A stretch of DNA of 7,577 nucleotides from UBA7887 sp964408735 (GTDB taxonomy: Bacteria > Pseudomonadota > Alphaproteobacteria > UBA7887). The translations under genes were made by a program, and so were the position numbers. The stretch lies in contig CAYPAX010000149.1 of assembly GCA_964408735.1 (NCBI GenBank), positions 1 to 7,577 of the forward strand, in the 5' to 3' direction. The notes beneath the pieces are model-generated. The model ran no database searches and was not told the origin of the DNA. It was given only the letters and a program-made list of their open reading frames with translations. Below, piece by piece: positions 1 to 5,657 of the stretch; positions within the stretch are counted from its first letter, which is position 1; each line of letters begins with the position of its first letter.

Positions 1-21
1 TTCATCGTCTGGGAGTGAGAA

Positions 22-453
22 TCAGCAAAGCCACTTAATCAACGGGCTGCTATGGTGCCTGCCGTGGTGCCTTGGGGTCTGAATGAGGCGGATATCCTGA
101 AGCGCGCTTACCAGCATGCCTCTCTTGTTCTTTGGCATATGACTCCATTTGTGAATTTCGTTGGCATTGACCGCAATCGCAACGAACAGGGCGACCTGCC
201 ACGTCAGCGCCCCGCACAGCCAGGCAACAGCGATGATGACGGCGCCGATGACCAGGGGTACGGCGGCGCTGCGCAGCCAGGAATTCTTGGTGAACGCGGC
301 GGGCTGTCGATGATGGCGCATGTTGGGTCTGGTGATCCATTTGCCGGTAAGCGGCCAATGGGGCTGGCCGTAGCTGTCTTCCAGCCAGTGCAACAGGCCC
401 GAGCCCAGATCCACGGCCAGAACCATGATCACGATATCCAAAGCGATCTGCAT
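22..453 (-). CDS. CarF/TMEM189-family lipid desaturase (plasmanylethanolamine desaturase-like), C-terminally truncated
   Basis: Small membrane protein of the Kua/TMEM189/CarF lipid desaturase family. Characterised members desaturate the ether-linked alkyl chain of plasmanyl phospholipids to make plasmalogens. I chose the ATG at 453 (143 aa) because GGAGGAG lies five bases upstream; the reading frame extends 18 codons further without such a site. Visible are the LLHWLEDSYG motif (H22), RPNMRHHR (H47, H48), NEIHKWSH (H101, H105) and TPRHHGRHHSSP (H129, H130, H133, H134), the di-iron histidine pattern of the family. Hydrophobic segments lie at about 2-22, 62-80 and 83-98. The protein stops right after the residues aligning with the family's HHxxPxxxYxC, so the usual tail of roughly 30 residues (TGWLNP-like) is missing. 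No frame downstream to the window edge restores it convincingly. Family assignment is firm; whether it is functional is doubtful. It diverges from the LysR gene. Confidence 0.8.
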   Translation of the reverse strand: MQIALDIVIMVLAVDLGSGLLHWLEDSYGQPHWPLTGKWITRPNMRHHRQPAAFTKNSWLRSAAVPLVIGAVIIAVAWLCGALTWQVALFVAIAVNANEIHKWSHMPKNKRGMLVSALQDIRLIQTPRHHGRHHSSPLIKWLC

Positions 454-515
454 TGCCTCCTCCGGCGAGCTTCGACAGTCTCGAATCGCGTGGAGGCATC
501 TTTTCAAGCGGTCGA

Positions 516-544
516 TTGTCCCGCCATCGGGTAACGGTTATGCT
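516..544 (+). promoter_or_regulatory. Candidate sigma70-type promoter for the LysR gene
   Basis: TTGTCC at 516-521 and TATGCT at 539-544 are separated by 17 bases, each matching four of six consensus positions. The predicted start falls near 551, leaving a leader of about 32 bases before the ATG at 583. A small palindrome, TAAC-G-GTTA (532-540), overlaps the -10 box and could be an autoregulatory site for the divergently oriented regulator. This is by-eye matching only. Confidence 0.3.
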
Positions 545-582
545 CTCCTAAGTTTTACTTCTGCCGTTTGGGACACGTGAAA

Positions 583-1518
583 ATGTCGAAGCAACCTTAC
601 GACCCCATGGACATGAAGGCGCTTCGATGTTTCGAGGCAATGGCGAAGCATGGCAGCTTGACCAAGGCCGGCATCGAGCTGGGCATTTCCGACGCCGCAG
701 TGTCCCAGCGCATCAAGGCGCTGGAGAGATACCTCGAGGTCAAGCTCTACGAATCCCGGGGCGGCAAGGTTCGTTTGACACAGGCCGGTCTGCGCACCAA
801 GGCGCTTGCCACCCGCTTGCTCGACGAGCTTGCGAGGTTTGCCGAGGAAATCGGAGATGAAGAGGCCAAAGGGACGGTTACCCTTGGTGCGGCGTCTCCG
901 TTGCTGCGCTATCATCTGCCGGACATCGCCGAATCCTACGCGCGCGAATATCGCTATGCGCGGCTAAGGCTGCTGAGCCGGCGCCCGGCAGAGACGGTTG
1001 CGCTTGTTCGCCAAAACGAGATCGATCTCGGCATCGTTCACAAACGGCAATTGCCGTCGGATATTCGCTTCCACGCCTGGCGCACCTTCAAGTCCTTCAT
1101 CCTGATTCCCAGGGGGCATCCGCTGGCGCGCCAGGGAGCGCCGACGATCGAAGATATTCTGAGCGTGGAGACCTTGTCGCAGTACTCGCAGATCGTCTCG
1201 GAAATCGATAGCCAGGACCAGAATCGCATCAAGGAGGGGCTGGAGCGCCTCGGCCTGCCGTACCATGTTGCCTTGGAAGTCGGCAACATCGAAACCGTGA
1301 AACACTATGTCGCACGCGGTCACGGAATTGCTGCGGTCTCCGGCATCTGCCTGACGCCGGAAGACAAATCGGTCTTTCACATCATCCCGATTCCCGACGC
1401 GCTCGACGGCGAAACGACCTATGGCGTGATCTTAAGGAAGGACAAGCATATTTCGCCGTCGCTCGGGGGCCTTCTCGCTCTTCTGGACGTGCCGGAGCTG
1501 AGCGACGGAGAGTCATAG
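583..1518 (+). CDS. LysR-family transcriptional regulator
   Basis: DNA-binding regulator of about 311 aa, the usual length for LysR proteins. The N-terminal winged helix-turn-helix is at about residues 11-70 (MKALRCFEAMAKHGSLTKAG, then SDAAVSQRIKALE and LYESRGGKVRLTQAG). A periplasmic-binding-fold effector domain follows at about 90-300, starting at GTVTLGAASPLLRYHLPDI. The stretch GNIETVKHYVARGHGIAAVS resembles the CysB-like arrangement of that domain. I preferred the ATG at 583 (GTGA-like weak site just upstream); a TTG at 568 and an ATG at 607 are also in frame, and neither has a better site. It is divergent from the desaturase gene and convergent with the amidohydrolase gene, so it may control either, or the amidohydrolase/oxygenase pair. 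The effector is unknown. Confidence 0.92.
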   Translation: MSKQPYDPMDMKALRCFEAMAKHGSLTKAGIELGISDAAVSQRIKALERYLEVKLYESRGGKVRLTQAGLRTKALATRLLDELARFAEEIGDEEAKGTVTLGAASPLLRYHLPDIAESYAREYRYARLRLLSRRPAETVALVRQNEIDLGIVHKRQLPSDIRFHAWRTFKSFILIPRGHPLARQGAPTIEDILSVETLSQYSQIVSEIDSQDQNRIKEGLERLGLPYHVALEVGNIETVKHYVARGHGIAAVSGICLTPEDKSVFHIIPIPDALDGETTYGVILRKDKHISPSLGGLLALLDVPELSDGES

Positions 1519-1542
1519 AAGGCCGTTCCCTATAGGCCTGCT

Positions 1543-2466
1543 CTAATCGAGCCGCGCGCTGACGCCTAGCTCTTCGAGGCTGCGGCCGCCCTCGCCGGCG
1601 AGGAAGCGGCGGGCGTTGTCGCCGAGCAGGCCTTCGATCTCGGTTTCGCTGAGCTCGGGCCAGCCGCACCGCGCCAGGATAGGATTGAGCTCGCTGCGCA
1701 GGAACCTGACTTCGCGGCGCACGCACTCGGCATATTCCGCGTTGCTGGTGCCGACGTAATCGGTGCCCCAGAAGATGCGGTCGAGGAAGCCGTATTCCTT
1801 GGCCATGGTCAGGTTCCAGGCCAGCATGCGCGGGCGCCCGAGCAGCATGCAGATGTCGGTGTGCACGTTGGCCCCGTGCGCCATGATCGCCAGCAGCTCC
1901 GCACTCCACGGCCAGGCCATGTGCTCGATGTTGAGGCGCAGGTTGGGGAAGTCCACGACCACTCGGTCGACGTGGCTGAGCTGGCTGCGGAACTGCGGCG
2001 CGTTCTCAGGCGGGCCGAACATGGCGCCCTGGTGCACATAGATCGGCGCGCCGAGCTCGTCGGCCATCTGGAAATAGGGATAGGCGCGGCGGTCGCTGAA
2101 GGCGTAGTGGCCGTAAGGCGGCGTGATCAGCAGGCCGCTGACCGCGCCGGTCCGCAGCAGCTCGCGCACCTGCGCGAAATTCTCGGCATTGAACTGGCCT
2201 TTGGCGGTGATCGGCTCGCAGCCCGCGAAGGCCAGAATGCGCTCCGGAAAGCGCGCCTGCAGGTCGCGCGCGAGCGCGTTGGAGCCCAGCCACTGGTCGC
2301 GAATCCGCGCCATCTCCTGGGCCAGGCTGACCACCGTCTCGATACCGAGCTCGTCGAGGGTGGCGACGAGAGAGGCGGGCTCGATGCCGAGATCCTCGAT
2401 CCGGCTCGGCAGATTGTCGGCCGCATGACGGCCCTGCGGCCAGTGAGAATGGGCATCGACGATCAT
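1543..2466 (-). CDS. Amidohydrolase-superfamily metal-dependent hydrolase/decarboxylase (Amidohydro_2, ACMSD-like)
   Basis: Cytoplasmic TIM-barrel enzyme of 307 aa, a normal length for the Amidohydro_2 group, which includes ACMSD, gamma-resorcylate decarboxylase and related hydrolases or hydratases. Metal-site residues are all visible: DAHSH near the N-terminus (H6, H8), YVHQG (H145), IEHMAWPW (H182) and FWGTDY (D236). GDNARRFL near the C-terminus is the usual closing helix of the family. No signal peptide is present. The ATG at 2466 is preceded by an AGGGAG-type site about eight bases upstream and directly starts the first beta strand (MIVDAHSH), which supports this start. It diverges from the oxygenase gene at 2602 and is convergent with LysR (24-base gap). 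Reaction type (C-N hydrolysis, lactone hydrolysis or decarboxylation) cannot be decided from the sequence. Confidence 0.9.
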   Translation of the reverse strand: MIVDAHSHWPQGRHAADNLPSRIEDLGIEPASLVATLDELGIETVVSLAQEMARIRDQWLGSNALARDLQARFPERILAFAGCEPITAKGQFNAENFAQVRELLRTGAVSGLLITPPYGHYAFSDRRAYPYFQMADELGAPIYVHQGAMFGPPENAPQFRSQLSHVDRVVVDFPNLRLNIEHMAWPWSAELLAIMAHGANVHTDICMLLGRPRMLAWNLTMAKEYGFLDRIFWGTDYVGTSNAEYAECVRREVRFLRSELNPILARCGWPELSETEIEGLLGDNARRFLAGEGGRSLEELGVSARLD

Positions 2467-2478
2467 CGCACTCGCTCC

Positions 2479-2498
2479 CTGTCGGATATTGCCGACAG
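2479..2498. promoter_or_regulatory. Perfect inverted repeat, candidate operator for the amidohydrolase gene
   Basis: CTGTCGG, six bases, CCGACAG: a perfect 7-bp dyad in the divergent intergenic region. It ends 12 bases before the amidohydrolase ATG and overlaps its Shine-Dalgarno on the minus strand. A weak minus-strand promoter (GCGACA at 2523-2518, 17-base spacer, TACTGT at 2500-2495) would place this dyad over the -10 box and start point, a position suited to repression. The symmetry is seen directly; operator function is inference. Confidence 0.4.
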
Positions 2499-2548
2499 TA
2501 CAGGCGAGCAGCGCCGTTGTCGCCCGCTTCGGGAGGCATCAGGCCCTA

Positions 2549-2570
2549 GGCACACAAGGCCCCGTGTGCC
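2549..2570. promoter_or_regulatory. Second perfect inverted repeat upstream of the oxygenase gene
   Basis: GGCACAC, eight bases, GTGTGCC: a perfect 7-bp dyad ending 31 bases before the oxygenase ATG. It could be an operator or a leader hairpin. Its half-site differs from the dyad at 2479-2498, so the two need not bind the same protein. I found no convincing plus-strand -35/-10 pair in this region. Confidence 0.35.
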
Positions 2571-2601
2571 ACGATGGCGCCTGGTCAACCGGAGGCACGC
2601 C

Positions 2602-3879
2602 ATGGACCGGCTCAAAGTCGTCGACATTCCCGATGCGGCAGGTGCGGAGGCTGTTTCGTCCGCTTATGTGCCGCCCCTTCAGCTCACGCAGGGGCAGCCG
2701 GCGCCGGTTGCCGCCAACGGCGGCCTGTCCTACATGTCGTTCGACCGGGATGGCGACGCGGGAACCGCTGCGGCGCTGGAAGCGGCGCTGGCGATGATCG
2801 CCACGGGCGAGGGGCAGCGGGTCATCGACAGCATCGACGCCGCGCCCGGCGGGCGCATGGAGACCAAATGGGGCACCGGCTTCCGCAAGTTCTCGGATTG
2901 TGTGGCCTACATTCGCGATTCCGGCATGGAAGCGCCGGAAGGCGGCCTGGCGCTGCCCTTGCCCTATACCATCTACGAGCAGCCGACCTATTCCGTGGTG
3001 CCGTCCAACGCCATCTGGCATGACCCGGCGCGGGCAGCCGACGCACCGGCCTTGCGCAAGGAGGAAGACGACATGCGGCGGCGGACGCTCTTCTTCCCCC
3101 ATGTCATGCGCGACGCCCGGCGTATCGAGGAATACCATCCGGGCCTCTCGCCCGAGAGCCCCGAGTGCATGGACAGGCTCGGCATCTCCCTGGCGCACCT
3201 CGAGTCCAAGTGCGGGAACTTCTACGACGCGGCCGAGGTGGAGCGCACCTTCTACCCCGAGATCGAAAAGCTGCTGCTGGACTTCTTCCCCGGTGCGACG
3301 GATGCGCTGGTCTATAACCACGACGTCTTCAACAAGGACTACGAAGGCGACCGCACGGAAGACCAGGCGGCCAAGAACCCCGGCGTCAACGCCCGCTACG
3401 CCACCATCGTGCACAACGACCTCAACGACAACAGCGGCCGCGTGCGCTGCCGCGAGCTGCTGACGAAGAACCTGCGCAATTTCGGGCGCACCCAGCACTA
3501 CACGGAAGCCGAGGCCGACGCCAAGATGTCGCGGCGCTTCATGTCGATCAACCTCGCCAAGCCGATGGAGACGGTGGAACAATTCCCCTTCGTGCTCTGC
3601 GCCTGGCCATCATTCGCCAAGCAGCCTTACATCACCAACTACCGCCTCTATGACGACCGAGTCGGCGAGACCACCCGCTTCACCAACCGCCCCGACCACG
3701 AATGGTACTGGTTTCCGCGGCAGACCCCGACCGAGGTCTCGATGCTCAAATGCTACGACTCCGTCACCGACGGCTCGGTCTCGCGCTGGTCCTTCCACAC
3801 CGCCTGCATCGACCCGACAGTGCCCATCGATGCGCCCTGCCGCAAGAACGTGGTGGTGCGCTCGTACGTGTTCTTTTAG
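2602..3879 (+). CDS. CmcJ/NvfI-family oxidoreductase (putative Fe(II)/2-oxoglutarate-type oxygenase)
   Basis: Soluble protein of 425 aa. The start at 2602 is set by GGAGG at 2591-2595, six bases upstream; the frame stays open far upstream, but only as antisense of the amidohydrolase gene. The C-terminal half matches the CmcJ/NvfI group: VHNDLNDNSGR carries a His-x-Asp pair (H271, D273), QFPFVLCAWPS corresponds to the 'PLALCDYRS'-type segment, HEWYWFPRQTPTEVSMLKCYDS (366-387) is the signature, and RWSFHTACIDP supplies the distal His (H399) and R395. It ends in the typical SYVFF. NvfI is a characterised Fe(II)/2-oxoglutarate oxygenase and CmcJ takes part in cephamycin 7-methoxylation. The N-terminal ~120 residues are less recognisable, and the protein is longer than many family members. 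The neighbouring amidohydrolase suggests a catabolic or tailoring step; the substrate is unknown. Confidence 0.82.
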   Translation: MDRLKVVDIPDAAGAEAVSSAYVPPLQLTQGQPAPVAANGGLSYMSFDRDGDAGTAAALEAALAMIATGEGQRVIDSIDAAPGGRMETKWGTGFRKFSDCVAYIRDSGMEAPEGGLALPLPYTIYEQPTYSVVPSNAIWHDPARAADAPALRKEEDDMRRRTLFFPHVMRDARRIEEYHPGLSPESPECMDRLGISLAHLESKCGNFYDAAEVERTFYPEIEKLLLDFFPGATDALVYNHDVFNKDYEGDRTEDQAAKNPGVNARYATIVHNDLNDNSGRVRCRELLTKNLRNFGRTQHYTEAEADAKMSRRFMSINLAKPMETVEQFPFVLCAWPSFAKQPYITNYRLYDDRVGETTRFTNRPDHEWYWFPRQTPTEVSMLKCYDSVTDGSVSRWSFHTACIDPTVPIDAPCRKNVVVRSYVFF

Positions 3880-3906
3880 GACGAGGGCGCGAGGCGGCGG
3901 GCGCTT

Positions 3907-3952
3907 CTATAAAGGGGACACAATACCTACTATAAAGGGGACACAATACCTA
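3907..3952. repeat. Exact 23-bp direct tandem repeat (two copies) at the RAYT boundary
   Basis: Units 3907-3929 and 3930-3952 are identical and abut, each containing the core TATAAAGGGGACACAATACC. On the minus strand they read GGTATTGTGTCCCC, the kind of sequence I recall flanking RAYT transposase genes as REP-like ends (from memory, not searched). They lie just 3' of the truncated transposase and encode its last 15 or so aberrant residues and stop codon. Confidence 0.85.
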
Positions 3953-4314
3953 TCTCTACGCCCCGCCGCCGCCAGCAGGTGAGGCTCGTCGAGCGGGAAG
4001 GAGGCTAAGCGGCCCTGCCAGGGAAAGCCGCGCCAGCCCTCGCTGAAATTGACGCGGCGGGTGTAGCGCCGATGCGCCTCGCCAAGCGCCGTCGCCAGGC
4101 CGCCCGCGGTCTCGGGCACCAAGCTAAGATACACATGATTAGGCATCAAACAATATGCCCACAGCGCCACGGACTCCCGCGCCAGCTCCTCGGCCAGCAG
4201 CGCCAGATAGGCGGCGTAGTCGTCGTCGCCGAAAAAGGTCTCCTGGCGGCGGTTGCCTCGCTGGGTCACATGATGCGGAACCCCGGGCGCCACCACCTGT
4301 GCCAAACGTGCCAT
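3907..4314 (-). pseudogene. REP-associated tyrosine transposase (RAYT, TnpA_REP, IS200-like HUH fold), truncated and inactivated
   Basis: The N-terminal part is a clear RAYT: MARLAQVVAPGVPHHVTQRG, then AYCLMPNHVY, LGEAHRRYTRRVNFSEGW and WQGRLASFPLDEPHLLAAA. I start it at the ATG at 4314, where family members begin. Intact proteins are around 200 residues or more and continue with RYVELNPVRAGL-like sequence. Here similarity ends at residue 117 and the frame runs into the tandem repeat (GRRDRYCVPF...), so the C-terminal region, where I expect the catalytic Tyr, is missing. In addition the HUH metal motif, normally NHVH, reads NHVY (H60, Y62): CAT has become TAT. Both lesions argue that it cannot transpose. 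It sits immediately downstream of a broken SAM-domain gene start, which suggests the element landed there. Confidence 0.85.
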
Positions 4315-4388
4315 GCACAAGAGTCTAGCAGGCGCACTTGGATGTTGAATCTAGGCAGCTCTTCCAGCCATTGGCTGATGTCGGACAT
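4266..4388 (-). pseudogene. Orphan 5' end of a SAM-domain adenylate/guanylate cyclase-type gene, cut by the RAYT
   Basis: A 40-codon frame begins at the ATG at 4388 with GGAGGG seven bases upstream, a strong ribosome binding site. Its first 11 residues, MSDISQWLEEL, match the usual opening of the N-terminal SAM domain in SAM/cyclase/AAA/TPR signalling proteins (typically continuing G-L-x-x-Y-A-x-x-F). After residue 11 (about 4356) the similarity ends and the frame reads unrelated residues into the RAYT 5' region, stopping at 4266. The same-strand gene at 5658-7517 is the C-terminal part of this same protein class. Only 11 residues support the identity; an accidental short ORF or a RAYT leader peptide is possible. 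Confidence 0.45.
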
Positions 4389-4449
4389 CGTGACCCTCCG
4401 CGCACAATTTACACTTAAGGTCCCGGCATTGCAGCAACTCACGTAGGGC

Positions 4450-5499
4450 TCACGTGGCGAGGTCGCGCATGCGCATGAAGCCGTATTCGGCATAGGGCGC
4501 GCGGGCGATGGCCCCCTCGCGCGCCTGCCACCAGCTGTCGAAGATGCGCCTGGCGAGATCGCCCTCGTCGGCAGTCTCGCGCAGCACCGCCTCCGCGGCA
4601 ACAATCGCCGCCTTGACCAGATCGTCCGGAAAGGTCGATATCTTGACCCCGTGCTCATCGATCAGAGCTGTCTGGGCCTCTGCATTACCTGCGGTGAACT
4701 CGCTCAGGGTGTAGCCGGTCTCGGCCATGCAGGCGCTCTGCACGATCAGCTGAAGGTCCGCTGTCAGTGCCTCGAAGCGCTGCTTGTTGACGAACGATTC
4801 GAGCGTCGCGGCAGGTTCGTGAAAGCCCGGGCCATAGTAGTATTTGGCTATCTTGTGGAAGCCGAAAGCAAGGTCATTCCACGGCGCCACCCATTCGGTC
4901 GCATCGATGACACCCGATTGCAGCGCCGGCATGATCTCGCCGCCGGGGATGTTGACCGCTGTCGCGCCGAGGCGGTTGACGACTTCGGCGCCGAGCCCGG
5001 GGATGCGCATTTTCAGGCCCTTGAAATCGTCAAGGGAATTGATCTCCTTTTGGAACCAGCCACCCATCTGGGTACCGGTGGCGCCGACCACGAAAGGCTT
5101 GAGGCCGAATTCGCCATAAAGCTCGTCCCACAGTGCCTGGCCGCCGCCGTGATAGAGCCAGGCCAATCGTTCCTGCTGCACGAGACCGCTCGGAACAGAG
5201 GAGAAGAACGGCGCGCTCTTGTGCTTGGCAACCCAATAGGCGGATGAAGAATGGCTCATCTCGGCAGTGCCCTCGCGCACCGCGTCGAAGACCTCGAAGG
5301 CGGGAACCAGCTCTCCGGCGGCGTAGAGCTTGACCTTAAGGCGACCCTCCGACATCGCGGTGATGCGATCGGCGACGCGCTGGGCGCTGGTGCCGAGGCC
5401 AGGAAAGTTTTTCGGCCAGGTGGTGACCATCTTCCACTCGTGAAGCCCCCGGGCGACGGCAGGCGCCTGCCCCGGCGCCTCGGGCGTGCCCGCGACCAT
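4450..5499 (-). CDS. TRAP transporter substrate-binding protein, DctP/TakP type, lacking a signal peptide
   Basis: Extracytoplasmic solute receptor of a tripartite ATP-independent periplasmic transporter, closest by eye to TakP-like binders of 2-oxo acids or related carboxylates. The mature part is complete: EWKMVTTWPKNFPGLGT (21-37), AAGELVPAFEVFDAV, GTQMGGWFQKEINSLDDFKG, the arginine signature LKMRIPG (R165), EWVAPWNDLAFG, and YYGPGFHEP. Q144, R165, E202, W203 and E228 fall where I recall the TakP ligand and cation residues. The N-terminus (MVAGTPEAPGQAPAVARGLH) keeps only an APAVA-type signal c-region; it has no charged or twin-Arg n-region and no hydrophobic core. Upstream codons to the in-frame stop add nothing hydrophobic, and the site before the ATG is poor (GAGG only two bases away). 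Without export the receptor should not work, so it may be 5'-truncated. No DctQ or DctM partner is in the window. Confidence 0.88.
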   Translation of the reverse strand: MVAGTPEAPGQAPAVARGLHEWKMVTTWPKNFPGLGTSAQRVADRITAMSEGRLKVKLYAAGELVPAFEVFDAVREGTAEMSHSSSAYWVAKHKSAPFFSSVPSGLVQQERLAWLYHGGGQALWDELYGEFGLKPFVVGATGTQMGGWFQKEINSLDDFKGLKMRIPGLGAEVVNRLGATAVNIPGGEIMPALQSGVIDATEWVAPWNDLAFGFHKIAKYYYGPGFHEPAATLESFVNKQRFEALTADLQLIVQSACMAETGYTLSEFTAGNAEAQTALIDEHGVKISTFPDDLVKAAIVAAEAVLRETADEGDLARRIFDSWWQAREGAIARAPYAEYGFMRMRDLAT

Positions 5500-5519
5500 T
5501 GCCTCGCGAGTCGATCTGG

Positions 5520-5636
5520 CTATCTCTCGAACATGTCGAAGAACATCGCTTCGCTATCCAGGCAGTCGGGAAAGCCGAAGCGCGGCGCTTTGGTCATGTC
5601 GCTGATGATGTCGTAGCGGGGGGGTGCAGCGGTCAC
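5520..5636 (-). other. Short coding-like frame of 38 codons, unrecognised (possible gene remnant)
   Basis: From a GTG at 5636 (or an ATG at 5597) to TAG at 5522-5520 the frame reads APPRYDIISDMTKAPRFGFP followed by DCLDSEAMFFDMFER. Third codon positions are strongly G/C, as in the neighbouring real genes, so it looks coding. No Shine-Dalgarno precedes either start. The frame is continuous with the upstream TPR gene after that gene's TAG stop, with seven codons between the stop and the GTG. It could be the C-terminal remnant of a lost gene, a small protein, or a readthrough tail. A run of seven G (plus strand, 5618-5624) is a possible frameshift spot. I do not recognise the family. Confidence 0.35.
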
Positions 5637-5657
5637 GCGGTGCGGCGCTGGTCTGAG

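Noticed and set aside
454..515. TTGAAA as a -35 box for the desaturase gene.
   Set aside because: No -10-like hexamer occurs at 16-18 bases downstream on the minus strand.
52..534. 160-codon plus-strand frame opposite the desaturase gene.
   Set aside because: No domain is visible; the minus strand has the histidine clusters, membrane segments and a strong ribosome binding site.
1520..1539. AGGCC...GGCCT hairpin between the convergent LysR and amidohydrolase genes as a bidirectional terminator.
   Set aside because: Only a 5-bp stem with a 10-base loop and no T-tract on either strand; too weak to call.
1382..1909. 175-codon minus-strand frame over the LysR/amidohydrolase junction.
   Set aside because: Arg/Ala-rich out-of-frame translation of the amidohydrolase C-terminus and antisense of LysR, with no recognisable domain.
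1861..2601. Upstream extension of the oxygenase reading frame giving a 672-residue protein.
   Set aside because: The extension is antisense to the well-supported amidohydrolase gene and has no family resemblance. The GGAGG site fixes the start at 2602.
2539..3582. 347-codon minus-strand frame opposite the oxygenase gene.
   Set aside because: It is a high-GC antisense shadow: composition is Val/Gly/His/Arg-rich with no motif, while the plus strand carries clear family signatures.
3907..3952. CRISPR-like repeat.
   Set aside because: Only two units with no spacer between them; the context is a transposase boundary.
4389..4449. Promoter between the TRAP stop and the SAM-like start (TTGCTG with TAAATT on the minus strand).
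   Set aside because: The -35 matches only three of six positions and the spacing to the -10-like box is 20 bases.
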